Source of the DNA: Cunninghamella blakesleeana
Lineage: Eukaryota > Mucoromycota > Mucoromycetes > Mucorales > Cunninghamellaceae
Length of the DNA stretch: 64,000 bases
NCBI GenBank assembly: GCA_017871115.1
Contig: JAFCIZ010000001.1
Location: forward strand, 7,252,001 to 7,316,000
Reading direction: 5' to 3'
Below the pieces are notes generated by a model. That model did no database searches. It was given only the letters and a program-made list of their open reading frames with translations, and had not been told where the DNA came from. This document shows positions 11,135 through 23,569 of this stretch, in pieces. Every line of letters starts with the position of its first letter. Position 1 is the first letter of the stretch. The position numbers were made by a program, and so were the translations under genes.

Positions 11135-12875
11135 ATGCTTCGTACCCTTGTTAGTTCTGCCATCACCAAACCCCTCTCTGCCAAGAAAGCTACCTATACT
11201 GGTGCCCGTGCTTTTAGCACTGGTTTCGTTTTAAGACGTAAAGATAACAATAATAGTAGTAATAATAGATAAAAACGGTATTAAAAACGCGTTTTTTATT
11301 TTATTAATATTCGTCTATTAAATAAACTATTTTCTTTATATTTTTTTTTACATATTTTTACTTAAACGTAAATAGAAGCTCAAGCTACTGACAAGTCTTA
11401 CGATCATATTATCACCGAAACTCGTGGTAAGGTTGGTTTAATCACTTTAAATCGTCCTAAGGCTCTTAATGCTTTATGTGGTGATCTTTTCGTTGAAGTC
11501 AATGAAGCTCTTAACAAGTACGATAATGATGATAACATTGGTGCTGTTGTTATCACTGGTTCCGAAAAGGCTTTTGCTGGTAGGTTTTTTTATTTATGTT
11601 ATAATTGGAGTTATATAAATATACATGTGTGCCTTTGTATAAAATAGTGTGGGGGATAAATTTGAACGGAGATTAATAATGCTATTTTTTTATTTATATT
11701 TTTCATATGCTTGTTTGTATTTTTTTTTAAAAAAAAATAGCTGGTGCTGATATCAAGGAAATGAAAGATAATGCTTTCATCAAGACCTACAAGGATGATT
11801 TCTTAGGTCACTGGGCTAAAATGACTGAAATCAAGAAACCTATCCTTGCTGCTGTCAACGGTTATGCTGTAAGTACTATATAAAACATATTTATTCTAAT
11901 CGTGGAATATAAATATTAAAATCGTTTAAAAAAACGAATTAATGATTCCCATTATTAATTATTTTCTATTTATTATTTATTTTCTATTATTCATTTAGCT
12001 CGGTGGTGGTTGTGAATTAGCTATGATGTGTGATGTAAGCGACATTTTTTTAAATCATGAGAACTACCTAAACGTTTAGCCGATCTACATGAACTGACTT
12101 TCATTTTATTATTATTATTATTAGATCATTTATGCTGGTGAAAAGGCTGTATTTGGTCAACCCGAAATTAAATTAGGTGTTATTCCTGGTGCTGGTGGTA
12201 CCCAACGTCTTGTCAAAGCTGTTGGTAAATCAAAGGCTATGGAAATGGTTTTAACTGGTTCCGTGAACTTGAATGCCAATGAAGCTCTTTCCTTAGGTAA
12301 ACTATTTAAAAATAAATATACACACTGAAAGGAAAAAACAACAGGAACAACATAGCAATAACAATATGTATTGTATATTTTTTATTATAGGTCTTGTAAG
12401 CAAAGTCGTTCCTGCTGACCAATTAGTGGATGAAACTGTCAAGACTGCTGAAATCATTGCCAGCAAGGGTCAACCTTCCGTTCAAATGGCTAAGGAAGCT
12501 ATTAACAAATGTAAGAAAAATAAAGGGAAAACAAAAGGATAAAATAATTATAAAAATTCTATCATAAAGATCAATCCTAATAAAATTCTATTTATTTATT
12601 ATTATTATTTAATTTTAATAGCATTCGAAGTTCCTCTTTCTGCTGGTTTGAGATGGGAACGTATTCTCTTCCAAGCTCTCTTTGGCACTGTAAGTTTTTT
12701 TTTATTTTTTTATTTTTTTATTTTACTTTTTAGAAAACAAAAAAGTAGTATAAAACCATGCTCACTAATACATTCTAATCATTTTATTTATTTAATCTTC
12801 TGTTTTTAGGCTGACCAAAAGGAAGGTATGGCTGCTTTCGTTGAAAAGAGAAAAGCCAACTTCACCAACAACTAA
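11135..12875 (+). CDS. ECHS1: Mitochondrial short-chain enoyl-CoA hydratase (crotonase)
   Basis: Hydrates trans-2-enoyl-CoA to 3-hydroxyacyl-CoA in mitochondrial beta-oxidation and branched-chain amino acid breakdown. Eight exons: 11135..11237, 11376..11579, 11741..11868, 11999..12034, 12125..12296, 12391..12510, 12622..12689, 12810..12875; 298 residues. The N-terminus [18 protein letters not shown]...RAFSTG is a classical mitochondrial presequence. The core shows [14 protein letters not shown], the oxyanion-hole part [19 protein letters not shown] with the first catalytic Glu, and [20 protein letters not shown] with the second catalytic Glu. The C-terminal helix [13 protein letters not shown] matches mitochondrial homologues. 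Codon usage is visibly less AT-biased than in neighbours (many GCT, GGT, AAG, GTC), suggesting high expression. Confidence 0.97.
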
Positions 12876-14014
12876 ACTAAATATAAATTAAAGTGTGATT
12901 TTGTGAATATATATTACGAAATAAATGAAATAAAAATCATTTGTTCTAAAAAAAATACACATTTACAATTGATTGAATTTCTTGGATGCAACCTGGATAA
13001 CATTGTATATTATCTTTATTCTATGAGAAGATATTGTTTTTTAAATTTTTCTTTGACATGTTTTGATATATTGTGTAGTTGTTATTTGTATAATTTCCAT
13101 TTCATAAAAAAGTGGCTATAATGAACGCATATACTTTATGTGATTTTTTTTTGGAATTTATAAAATAAAATCCGCATTCTTCATTCAGGATGTTGGCTCT
13201 TTCTTAATTCAAGATATTGATCTTTTTTTATTGAAGATGATATCTACTGTATGTATAGAATTGGGACAGCTTTTGGTTAGATATCATATCTTAGATGTTT
13301 AACAATTTTTTTGTTTGGTACTTCATACCTTGTAATATATTAGAACATTTTAAGGCTTGTAAATCTTTTAGAGTTATCGATGTGCTTATCTTTACTAGTT
13401 GAAGCGAAAGGATCGACATCTTTCAGATCACCTAACGAGTACATTACCACATGCTGACACTTTAATGATAACATCACAAGTTGTAATGGGAGCCCAGCAG
13501 TAATTATGCTTTAATATTATTAAATAAATTCTACTTTTTTTATATATTTAAAAATGAATAAAAAATCACTCATCCTGTGTTTTTTTAAGAAGCTTTTTAA
13601 TACTGTGAGCAAAAAAAAAAAAGCACAAAAAATAAATAAAACTTCAATGGATTTTATTTATAATTACTATCATAATCTAACAAAAAATGTAGTATTTTGC
13701 CTTTTATTTAGATGTGATATATAATATTATTGTTAATTATTAAGCTTTTTTTTAAAAAAGAAAGAAACATAATATGTTACATTCAATTCTAAGAAGATTT
13801 ACAATAAGTGCGGGTTTCTTTTTATGGTCCAAAAAAAATCACTTGGTGTGTACATAGTAAAATTCTTGTTTTATTAAGCATAAACTAAATAAAATATTGA
13901 GTTTAAAAACGGAGAATGAAAAATTAATTTTTTTTAAAAAAAACAAAAACTCGTTTTTATTTTTCCCATTTCTTTTCTTTTTTTTTTCTATTACTATTTT
14001 ATATTCATGGTGAC
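12876..14014. other. Intergenic with coding-like patch
   Basis: AT-rich. The open frame 12903-13121 is low-complexity and rejected. The patch 13180-13510 is richer in G+C and has two protein-like frames (listed separately). A TnAn palindrome lies near 13747-13757, and an A-run/T-run pair before 14000. Confidence 0.5.
13189..13507 (+). pseudogene. Possible coding relic, unrecognised
   Basis: Two plus-strand frames look protein-like. From 13189 a frame reads QDVGSFLIQDIDLFLLKMI and then STVCIELGQLLVRYHILDV before a stop. Near 13400, LKRKDRHLSDHLTSTLPHA then DTLMITSQVVMGAQQ ends in TAA at about 13503. Composition is less AT-biased than the surroundings. There is no start or splice structure I can defend, so this is either a decayed gene or mobile-element fragment, or chance. 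Confidence 0.22.
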
Positions 14015-14018
14015 ATGA
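14007..14018 (+). promoter_or_regulatory. Minimal uORF overlapping the mitoferrin start codon
   Basis: ATG GTG ACA TGA at 14007-14018: a three-codon upstream frame whose stop overlaps the mitoferrin ATG (14015-14017) as ATGA. If the transcript includes it, scanning ribosomes would have to leak past it or terminate and reinitiate. Transcript start is unknown. Confidence 0.4.
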
Positions 14019-15364
14019 CTGAAATTGTATCTGATTACGATTATGAATCATTAGGTGCTAATTCCACCATGGCTCAAAACGCTGTTGCTGGCGCTCTTGC
14101 TGGTATTGGTGAGCATTGTTTGATGTATCCACTAGATAGTATTAAGGTAAATAAAATAAAATAAAATATATAGATTGATAGGAAAAATACATATATTATA
14201 TATGTATAAGGATCATAATACGTGACAACAAAGATTATAAGTTGAATATAATATACAAAATAATAAACTTTCATAAATTCACCAATATATTATGCATATT
14301 TTATTTATTTTATTTCATACCCAAATATATAAATATATTTAAAAATATTATTAATGTAGACACGAATCCAAGCCGATCATGAACGTATACAAAAATCACA
14401 TTCAGCTAATTGGTATCGATCTCAAAAACAGCTGTGGAGAGGGGTATATTCAGTGATAATGGGAGCAGGGCCGGCACATGCACTTCATTTTGCAACGTAT
14501 GAATACTGTAAAGAGCATTTTTATGAATTATTAAAAAATAAGCCATATATAGACGATAGTTTAAAACAGGTGATTGCTACAAGTTCTGCTGGTGCATTTG
14601 CTACTTTAGCTCATGATTCATTATTGACTCCATTTGATGGTAATTGAGATTAAAACAAAAAACAGGATAGATCATCATGATTATTTGCGTGTCATATATG
14701 CATAAATATTTATAAATTGTTACTAATAATAATAATATATATATATTATTTATTTATTTATTAGTGATTAAACAACGTATGCAATTAAATGGATCAACTT
14801 ATAGGTCAGTACGGGAATGTGCACGAAAAGTATATGCAACTGAAGGATTACAAGCTTTTTATATATCTTTACCTACAACATTATCCATGTCAATTCCATT
14901 CCAATCTATTCAATTTACAACATATGAATGGTTTTTGTCTATTTTAAACCCTCAAGGTTATTATAATCCTAAATCACATGTTATAGCAGGTGCGATAGCT
15001 GGGATGGTAGCTTCATCATTAACGGTAACTAAATAATAATAATAATAATAACAGTGTATATTTATTTATAATAACTAATGTATAATCATATACGTATATA
15101 ATATAGACACCTTTGGATGTTATTAAAACTTTATTACAGACGAGAGGGACATCAACAGATTTAAGGATAAGAAATTGTAGTGGATTTTGGGATGGAGCAA
15201 AAATCATATATGAACGATTTGGATATCAAGGATTTTTTAGAGGATTTAGACCAAGAATTTTAACACATATGCCAGCAACAGCGATTAGTTGGAGTGTATA
15301 CGAATATTTTAAATGGTTTTTATCTCGGGATAATAATAATAATAGTATTAGTATTAATAATTAG
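14015..15364 (+). CDS. MRS3: Mitoferrin, mitochondrial iron carrier (Mrs3/Mrs4 type)
   Basis: Imports ferrous iron across the mitochondrial inner membrane for Fe-S cluster and haem synthesis. Exons 14015..14146, 14360..14639, 14765..15024, 15107..15364 join to 309 residues. Three mitochondrial-carrier repeats are visible by their signatures: MYPLDSIKTRIQ (about residue 38), TPFDVIKQRMQ (about 135) and TPLDVIKTLLQT (about 225). VIMGAGPAHALHFATYEYCK is diagnostic of mitoferrins, with the GxxxxA/M contact region for iron. Start at 14015 was chosen because the ATG at 14007 terminates after three codons. Tail is Asn/Ser-rich. It follows the enoyl-CoA hydratase gene on the same strand. Confidence 0.95.
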
Positions 15365-15689
15365 ACTTGAAGCTTTTTTTTAAAAAATTTTTAATCGCAT
15401 ATATATATATATATATTATTTTTATACAACTATTATTACTTTTATTTATTATTCAGTAATTATATATTAGCAGTGAAAATATGTTTAATCGTTGTTTATT
15501 TGCATGATCAGCTTGAATTATATTATACGTTACTTATTTTTATCTTTCCCCTTTTCTTTTTCATGTACCATATAGACTCTTATTTGTTTTTATTTATACT
15601 ATAAAATAAAATTATCATCATCATCATCATTATAATAAATAAATAAAGCTGTTTATTGATTAATATCCTCCACTTAAAATTATAATGAC

Positions 15690-15726
<37 letters not shown>

Positions 15727-15775
15727 GAATAAGAATAAATAATTGTCAATATGTAAATGTTGATTCTACTAACAA
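15365..15775. other. Convergent 3' intergenic region
   Basis: Between convergent genes. Contains a (TA)n tract at about 15401-15418, a (TCA)n stretch at about 15613-15630 and a (AAT)n microsatellite at about 15690-15724. No gene seen. Confidence 0.6.
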
Positions 15776-16444
15776 TTATTTAGTTGTGTGTGTACGTGCA
15801 GCCAGCTGAATAAATCCAAGATTCCTTTTGATACTTCAATAGATATATTGCATATATTTACCGGTCTGGAGGAGGAGCAAGCCAATGGGATTTTACTAAT
15901 TGTTCTAAACCTAAATTTGATTGAATTTCAGTTAAAGTAGATACAGTTGATAACAAAGCTATTTCCCTATATATTATAGATAAATGGATAGATGGATAGA
16001 TAAATATGAAAATCAATAAATATTTACTATATAAATTCAAATATATTTTATATATCTTTTATTCAGATATTATTTACTGATCTAATAATTGATCTAAAAC
16101 TTTGGTGGTTTTTTCAAGAGTCTGAAGGGTATGTTTAGAATATGAATCAACTTGGGTAAATAATTTGGCTGTCTTTATTGTTTCTTCATGACTATTTGAA
16201 TAAACATCCTTATACATATGTAGTAACATTAATATACTGTTAAATAATACGTTATTTATTCAAGTTGATTACGTTATTTGTACGTTATTACTTTTAAACA
16301 AGACGACCAGTCATCCAAGGTAGCATCCGCTTGAGTATGACATTCATCTTTTGCTAACCAAGACTCATCACCTAAACTTTTATTACTTTTAAAACTTCTA
16401 TTACTATGTGATGGTGTAGGTATTGGTGAAAATAAATGAGCCAT
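15776..16444 (-). CDS. Hypothetical helical protein, 145 aa
   Basis: Four exons join in frame: 16444..16292, 16208..16078, 15966..15862, 15824..15776. The last exon is least certain: reading past the donor at 15861 would give a stop immediately after PPPDR, whereas splicing to 15824 adds NLGFIQLAARTHTTK and a stop. I do not recognise the family. The N-terminus MAHLFSPIPTPSHSNRSFK is polar and Ser/Pro-rich; from SWLAKDECHTQADATLDDW on it is predicted mostly helical, with ETIKTAKLFTQVDSYSKHTL and QTLEKTTKVLDQLLDQEIAL forming a possible coiled coil, then SNLGLEQLVKSHWLAPPP. Small helical subunits of kinetochore (DASH) or BLOC/BORC-like complexes have this style, but I see no diagnostic motif. 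Divergent from eIF4B. Confidence 0.65.
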
Positions 16445-17158
16445 ATATTATTATATTATATTGTATTAAGCTAATAACAAAACAAAATTAAGAAAGAAGA
16501 ACAGAGGTAAAAAAATATTAATAATTACCAAACGTTTTTTTTTTTTAAAAAAAATCCGGAATTTTAATATGCTTAATATTCCCCCTTAATTTTTCAAAGG
16601 TTTAAACAAAAAAAGAAATACTAAAAATCATATCGTCCCAGCATATATTTTTTAAAACAAAATCGTATTATGTTTAAAAAATTCAATAATAATATTAATA
16701 AATGTTTTTTCAAACTGTTTAACATATATTTTTTGAATTACTAAATACGTATATATGCATATATAATACAAACCATATCTTTACCACTTTTAATATTTCA
16801 TAGTTGAAGCCACCAAAGTTTAATTTTTTTTTTTTTGACAAGCTTTATGTTTTTCTTTTATAATAGAATTATCTAAATATTCATTCATATACATATAATT
16901 ACTATGATTTATTTTTATTTTAAATATTATTATTTAATATACCAATACAAATATGAGTTTTATTGTATTATATTTTTTGTAATAAGTTTTAATATGAATC
17001 ATAAAAAATTGATCACATTACATATTAATACTCAGCCGCGTGTATTATTTTTTTATAAAATATTTGTTCTTGTTTATTTTTTTTCTCTCTCTCTCTCACT
17101 TTTTTTTGTTTTTTGTTTTTATAAACTTTATTAAACGGAAAAAAAAGAATATATTATA
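16445..17158. other. Divergent intergenic region before eIF4B
   Basis: No additional gene. A TnAn palindrome lies at about 16537-16553 and a C/T-rich tract (CTCTCTCTCT) at about 17086-17100 near the probable eIF4B leader. The 76-codon open frame at 16904-17134 is F/Y/I-rich and not called. Confidence 0.55.
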
Positions 17159-19355
17159 ATGTGTAAGTTCATAAAATCCATATAAATAGATAGATAGATA
17201 TACGGATATATATAATTATAGTTTATCAATATTATTGCTTAACCTTATAATACGTTTAACTTTATTTTACTCACCCTATTTCTTAATTTATTTTTTAAAA
17301 TATAGCTGGTAAAAAGAAAGCTCAAAAGATGTCCCTTTCTGATTTCTTATCAGATGGTCGTAAGTGTGATAAAATAAACTAAAATTTTCTTTTTTCTCGT
17401 TTTAAATAAAATGCTTTTATATTATGGGAATAAAAAAAGATGTTATTATTAATATAACCTATTTCATTTTTAATATATATTCATATATAGCTTCTGGATC
17501 TTCTTGGGCCGATGAAATGTCTGACCTTCCTTCAGCTCGTAAGTATTACAATTTATAGAAGTTTTTTTTTTTATTTAAAAAAAAAAAAATTACAAGAGAA
17601 TATTAAAGAAAATAAATATGGCTTAATTTTTTTTTTCTTACTCATTCTTTTTTTATTTTTATCTATTTATGTAGCTTCTGGTAAATGATTATTAAAGAAT
17701 AAAAATAGAATATGAGGTACAAAAATGGATGGGCTATTATATTCATTTTTTTTTCTTCTTTTTTCTTTTTATTGTTATCAAATCAAACAATATATTAGCT
17801 AGAGATGGGCCTACCAATTCTTTTGGTTCAAGTCGTTATGGTAATGTATACTTTCATTTATTTGATTGAAGGATATAAATTAAAAAAAAAGGAGGGGGAA
17901 AGAGAGAACATTATTGGCGAAAGTGTTTGTAAAGTGAACAATAAATGGGTTAGTTTAGATAAGAGTGTATATATAGTGAGAGAGTACGTGTTATATCAAT
18001 CACCATCATTAATACTAATATTATTTTTTCTTTTTATTTTTTAAAATAAAACCATTTTGTAATATAGACCGTAATAATGACGATTTACCTCGTGGACCTT
18101 CTCGTGGTGGTAATCGATATGACAATAACAACGATCGTTATTCAAGCCGTGGTGGTGATGATAGACGTGAAGAAAGACGTGATAGTAGAGATAGATCTTT
18201 TGAAAGACGAGATGAAAGACGCACCTATCCTAGTCGTCCTCCTGCTGAATTACCTACCAATCCTCCTTTCACTGCTCATGTTGCCAATTTATCTTTTGAT
18301 ATTCAAGATGATGAATTAGCTGATTTCTTTGGAAACATGAAGGCAAGTAATAATAACAAAATATTAAAAAATAAATATAAAAAAAAAAGTGGAAGGAAAA
18401 AATAATAACAATGGATTGAAAGAGAAAGTAAGTATGTACTAATAGATGATTATTATTATTATTATTTTATTAAATAGGTTGCTAACATTCGTATTTTCCG
18501 TGATCGTGAAGGTCGCTCTAAAGGTTTTGGTTATGTTGAATTTGAAGATCTTGAGTCATTAAAGGATGCTTTGGAATTATCTGGTGAAGTAAGTATCTAT
18601 ATACCTATATATACTTTAAAAAAAAATGTAATGATGATCTAATATATTGCTATTATTGTTTTGCATAAATTCTATGATTATATATAGTCACTTCATAGCC
18701 GTAATGTCCGTGTTAATATTGCCGATCCTCGTAAGTATTATAAAAATAAAATTATTGTTTTATATATATATATATATATATATAATAATTAATGATGATA
18801 ATATGTATGAACCTAAATAACATTTTAATATATTTTCCTTTTTATAAATTAGCTAAAGAACGTCAAGATAGACCCGATCGCCCTGAAAGAACTGAACGCC
18901 CTGAACGTCAAGATCGATCTGATGTTGGACAATGGCGCCGTGAAGGACCCGTTGTACTTCCTGAACGTCAAGAACGTACTGGTAGTGGACCTCGTAATAA
19001 TGGAGGAGAACGTCGTGGTGGATTCCGTGGCGGTGACCGATCTGAACGCCCTGAACGTACTTTCAACGATCGTCGTTCCGATACTTCATGGAGTGGTGGT
19101 GCTTTTGCAAACAATAGTCGTCGTGGTGGTAATAATAGTAGACCTAATGAAAGACCTCGTTTGAATCTTCAACCTCGCTCAACAGATAATGACGCCAGCA
19201 ATGCTAATAAAAGCAGTGGAGATTCTTCCAGTAAACCTAATCCTTTCGGTGGTGCTAAACCCGTTGATACTGCTGAGGCTTTAAAACGTGCTGAAGAAAA
19301 ATTACAACATGTGAAGATTGATGATGATAAAGCAGAAGAAAAGAAACAAGAATAA
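17159..19355 (+). CDS. TIF3: Translation initiation factor eIF4B (RRM protein)
   Basis: Stimulates eIF4A helicase and mRNA recruitment. Nine exons: 17159..17162, 17306..17359, 17491..17538, 17675..17680, 17799..17840, 18068..18342, 18478..18588, 18688..18730, 18853..19355. Exon 1 is only ATGT. The joined N-terminus MSGKKKAQKMSLSDFLSDG plus SGSSWADEMSDLPSA is the conserved eIF4B start. An RRM spans FTAHVANLSF (RNP2) to KGFGYVEF (RNP1) and RNVRVNIADP. Arg/Asp/Gly-rich repeats with RPERxER and RRGG follow (the DRYG-like RNA-binding region), then an acidic/Lys C-terminus (AEEKLQHVKIDDDKAEEKKQE). Exon 4 is a 6-nt microexon (PS) whose skipping keeps frame. Intron 18343-18477 starts with GC rather than GT; no GT alternative keeps the frame. 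Confidence 0.92.
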
Positions 19356-20341
19356 TTATCTATATATATTTATAGCGAAGCATTTTACAAATTTTTATAT
19401 TTGTTTTATTTTTTTATCTTTTTTTAATATTATTTTTTTTCTTTATTATTTTGTTTATATTAGTATACACATTTTTTTATATATATAATTATTATATATT
19501 TTCTCTTTCTTTCCCCAATATATTATTATTATTATTATCATTTATTTATCAGTAGTATTATATTTATTTTTGAATTCATCATTTTTTTTTTATTATTACT
19601 CCTCAATTTCATATTTTATTTTTATAACCATTGTTTTTATTTTTATAAATATATATAAATATAAATATATATACATGTATTTATAATACATTCATATTAA
19701 AATAATAAATAAATAAATAATAATAATAATTAAAAAGAATAATGAATTAATCAGTATGTCGATCTTTTGTTACACACGTTCTTTTTTTTTTAAAAAAAAA
19801 AAAAATTCCATTCCCTTCTATCAAAGAAAGAAAGAAAAAAAAAGCATGTTAAGGTTTTATACTAAAATGTTTATCGATGTAGGACAAAGTATCACCATAA
19901 TAACAGTAAATTTTAAATCATTTCATTTTTTTTTTTTTGAAAAAAAAAAAAAAGAACTCTGAATCATCATCTTTCATTACCATCATTATCAAATATCGTA
20001 CATATATTAATTTAATATTAATTTTATTATGTTATAAAAATAAATATATATAATGAAAAGAATAATGACAATAATTATAAGTAATGTAAAGAGTAATAAT
20101 AAAAATAATAAAGAGTCTATAAATACATTTTTTTTTAAAAAAAATAAGAAAATATACTATTTATATTATATATATATGAGTAAGTGAGTGTGTGTATATG
20201 TTTGTGTTGAAAAAAGTTTTTGACGAAAAATAATAACAATAATGATAAAATAGTATATGGGGTATGATGATTAATAAAATTAAAAAAAAGGGGGGGGAGG
20301 AGGAAGGAGGAGAGAAATGAAAAAAATAATAATAATAGTAA
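19356..20341. other. Convergent 3' intergenic region
   Basis: Very T-rich on the eIF4B side and A-rich on the MNN9 side, as expected for two facing 3' ends. TnAn palindromes at about 19782-19803 and 20131-20144. Purine run GGGGGGGAGGAGGAAGGAGG at about 20290-20310. The 68-codon open frame at 19756-19962 runs through A/T homopolymers and is not called. Confidence 0.6.
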
Positions 20342-21765
<1,424 letters not shown>

Positions 21766-22951
21766 TTTTAATAATCTATTAATGAAGGAATGAAATGAAC
21801 TGCAATAATATATGTAAAAAGTTGTATAAAAATGAATGAGATAGATAGGAGTAATATAAAAAGGGAGGGGAAAGAGAGAAAGAAAGAGAAAAACAAGTAA
21901 AAAGCTGAAAAAGCTTAAGAAAAAAGAAAAAAAAAAAAGGAGCACTTGCGAAAAAAAAAAGTTTTTTTTTTAAAAAAAAAAAATGAAGATCAGCTATTGA
22001 TATTTTTGGATCTTTTTCTAACCAATAGAAATCTAGAACTTTCCAATATGTTACACTTAGGGCGATCTTATATAAGAGACGAACTTATCGAAAAAGTAAT
22101 ATGATAATTATAATAGTCATTATACATATTTTTTCTATATTTAATTTTTTTTTTATTTGTTTTTATATTTATATTTATATTGTATTTGTTATTTTATCAT
22201 TTTTTTTTATAAAAATAAAATTCTGTAACTTTTTCAATAACGCAACTAAACCTAAAGAGTTCATAATCAAGTTAATGAAGGCTTATACATATGAAATTTA
22301 TATGTAATATAACGTATAAAGCCACTTTTTTTATTATTACAATTCTCCGCTAACCTTTTATGGTCTCGATCCTTTTTATATATATAAATATATAATGATG
22401 ATGATGATGATAGTGGTGAAATATGGTTTATTTAGTTTTGTTTTTTTTATTAATAGATTTTTATATAAATATGGACTTTCTCTCTCACTCTCTCTCTCTT
22501 TTTTTTTTTTTCATTTTATTAGGCGAAAGAAATGAATAAATAAAGATCATTTTTTTATTCTTTTTTTCTTAATTATGGTAATAAAAATTATAACCCATCT
22601 CGCTATTTTATTCTTTTTTGTATATTTTATTTTATAAAAAGGTACAACAATGAAGTTTAAAACGCAGCATATTCTCTTTTTTTTGATTGGTTTTAATTCA
22701 ATTAATTTCAATAGACGCTCTTTTTATTATTGCGCTAAATGAAAAAATGGGCCGAAAGAGTAATTATATGTCCGGATAAATAATTGGGTTTTTTTTTTAA
22801 AAAAAAAAAAAAAAAGCTTTGGGTGGAGGAAGGTTCCTTTTTTAATAAAATTATGCAGTAGTGAATGGTTTATTTATTAATGTTATCCATAAAATACTAG
22901 AGTAATTACTCGATACAAATAACAAAATTCGTCCTTTTTTTTATAAACTTA

Positions 22952-22983
<32 letters not shown>

Positions 22984-23378
22984 GCACATATTGATTATGA
23001 AAGTTATATAAATATATATAAAAATATTATTTCTATTATGTTATACATATACATATATATTTACAGTGGATAAGGTAGAATTAAAAAAAAAAAAAAAAGG
23101 TGCCTGATTTTGCTACTAAAAAAAATAGAGTGGTACATCTTTTTTCTTGCTCTTTAGTCATAACAATATGGTTTTTATACTTTGACTAATTTTTTTTCTC
23201 TTTAATTTCCCATGCAAGATACAATTTTTAAACTCCTTTACCTTTTTTTTTTTCTAAATAATTTTTTCTTTCTCTCTCTTTTTTTTTTTTATTTTTTCTT
23301 TTCCTCTATTATATATTATTACTTGTCAAAACATAGATCCATCTATCTACACACACATATATATATATACTATAAAAC
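21766..23378. other. Divergent intergenic region MNN9 / quinone oxidoreductase
   Basis: No gene seen. TnAn palindromes at about 21962-21983 and 22791-22816. A CCAAT core at about 22022. (TA)n at about 22955-22983. A C/T-rich leader precedes 23379. The 68-codon open frame at 22101-22307 is low-complexity. Confidence 0.55.
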
Positions 23379-23534
23379 ATGAAAGCTTACGTTGTAAATA
23401 AATGGTTAAAAGGTCCTGAAGAATTAACAGTTGAAAACATTCCTGTTCCAGAACCAAAAAAAGGTGAAGTTCAAATTGAAGTGAAATCTGTGGGTCTTAA
23501 CTTTTTTGACACTCTTATGGTAAAACAATTAGTT

Positions 23535-23569
<35 letters not shown>

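Noticed and set aside
12903..13121. 72-codon frame after the enoyl-CoA hydratase stop
   Set aside because: Runs through the 3' UTR; composition I/Y/F/N-rich with no recognisable pattern.
9120..15364. A functional cluster of mitochondrial genes
   Set aside because: Three neighbouring mitochondrial genes in separate transcription units with large gaps; roles differ and no shared element is visible.
18589..18852. Box C-like ATGATGA strings in eIF4B introns (possible snoRNA)
   Set aside because: No box D (CTGA) or terminal stem in the right position.
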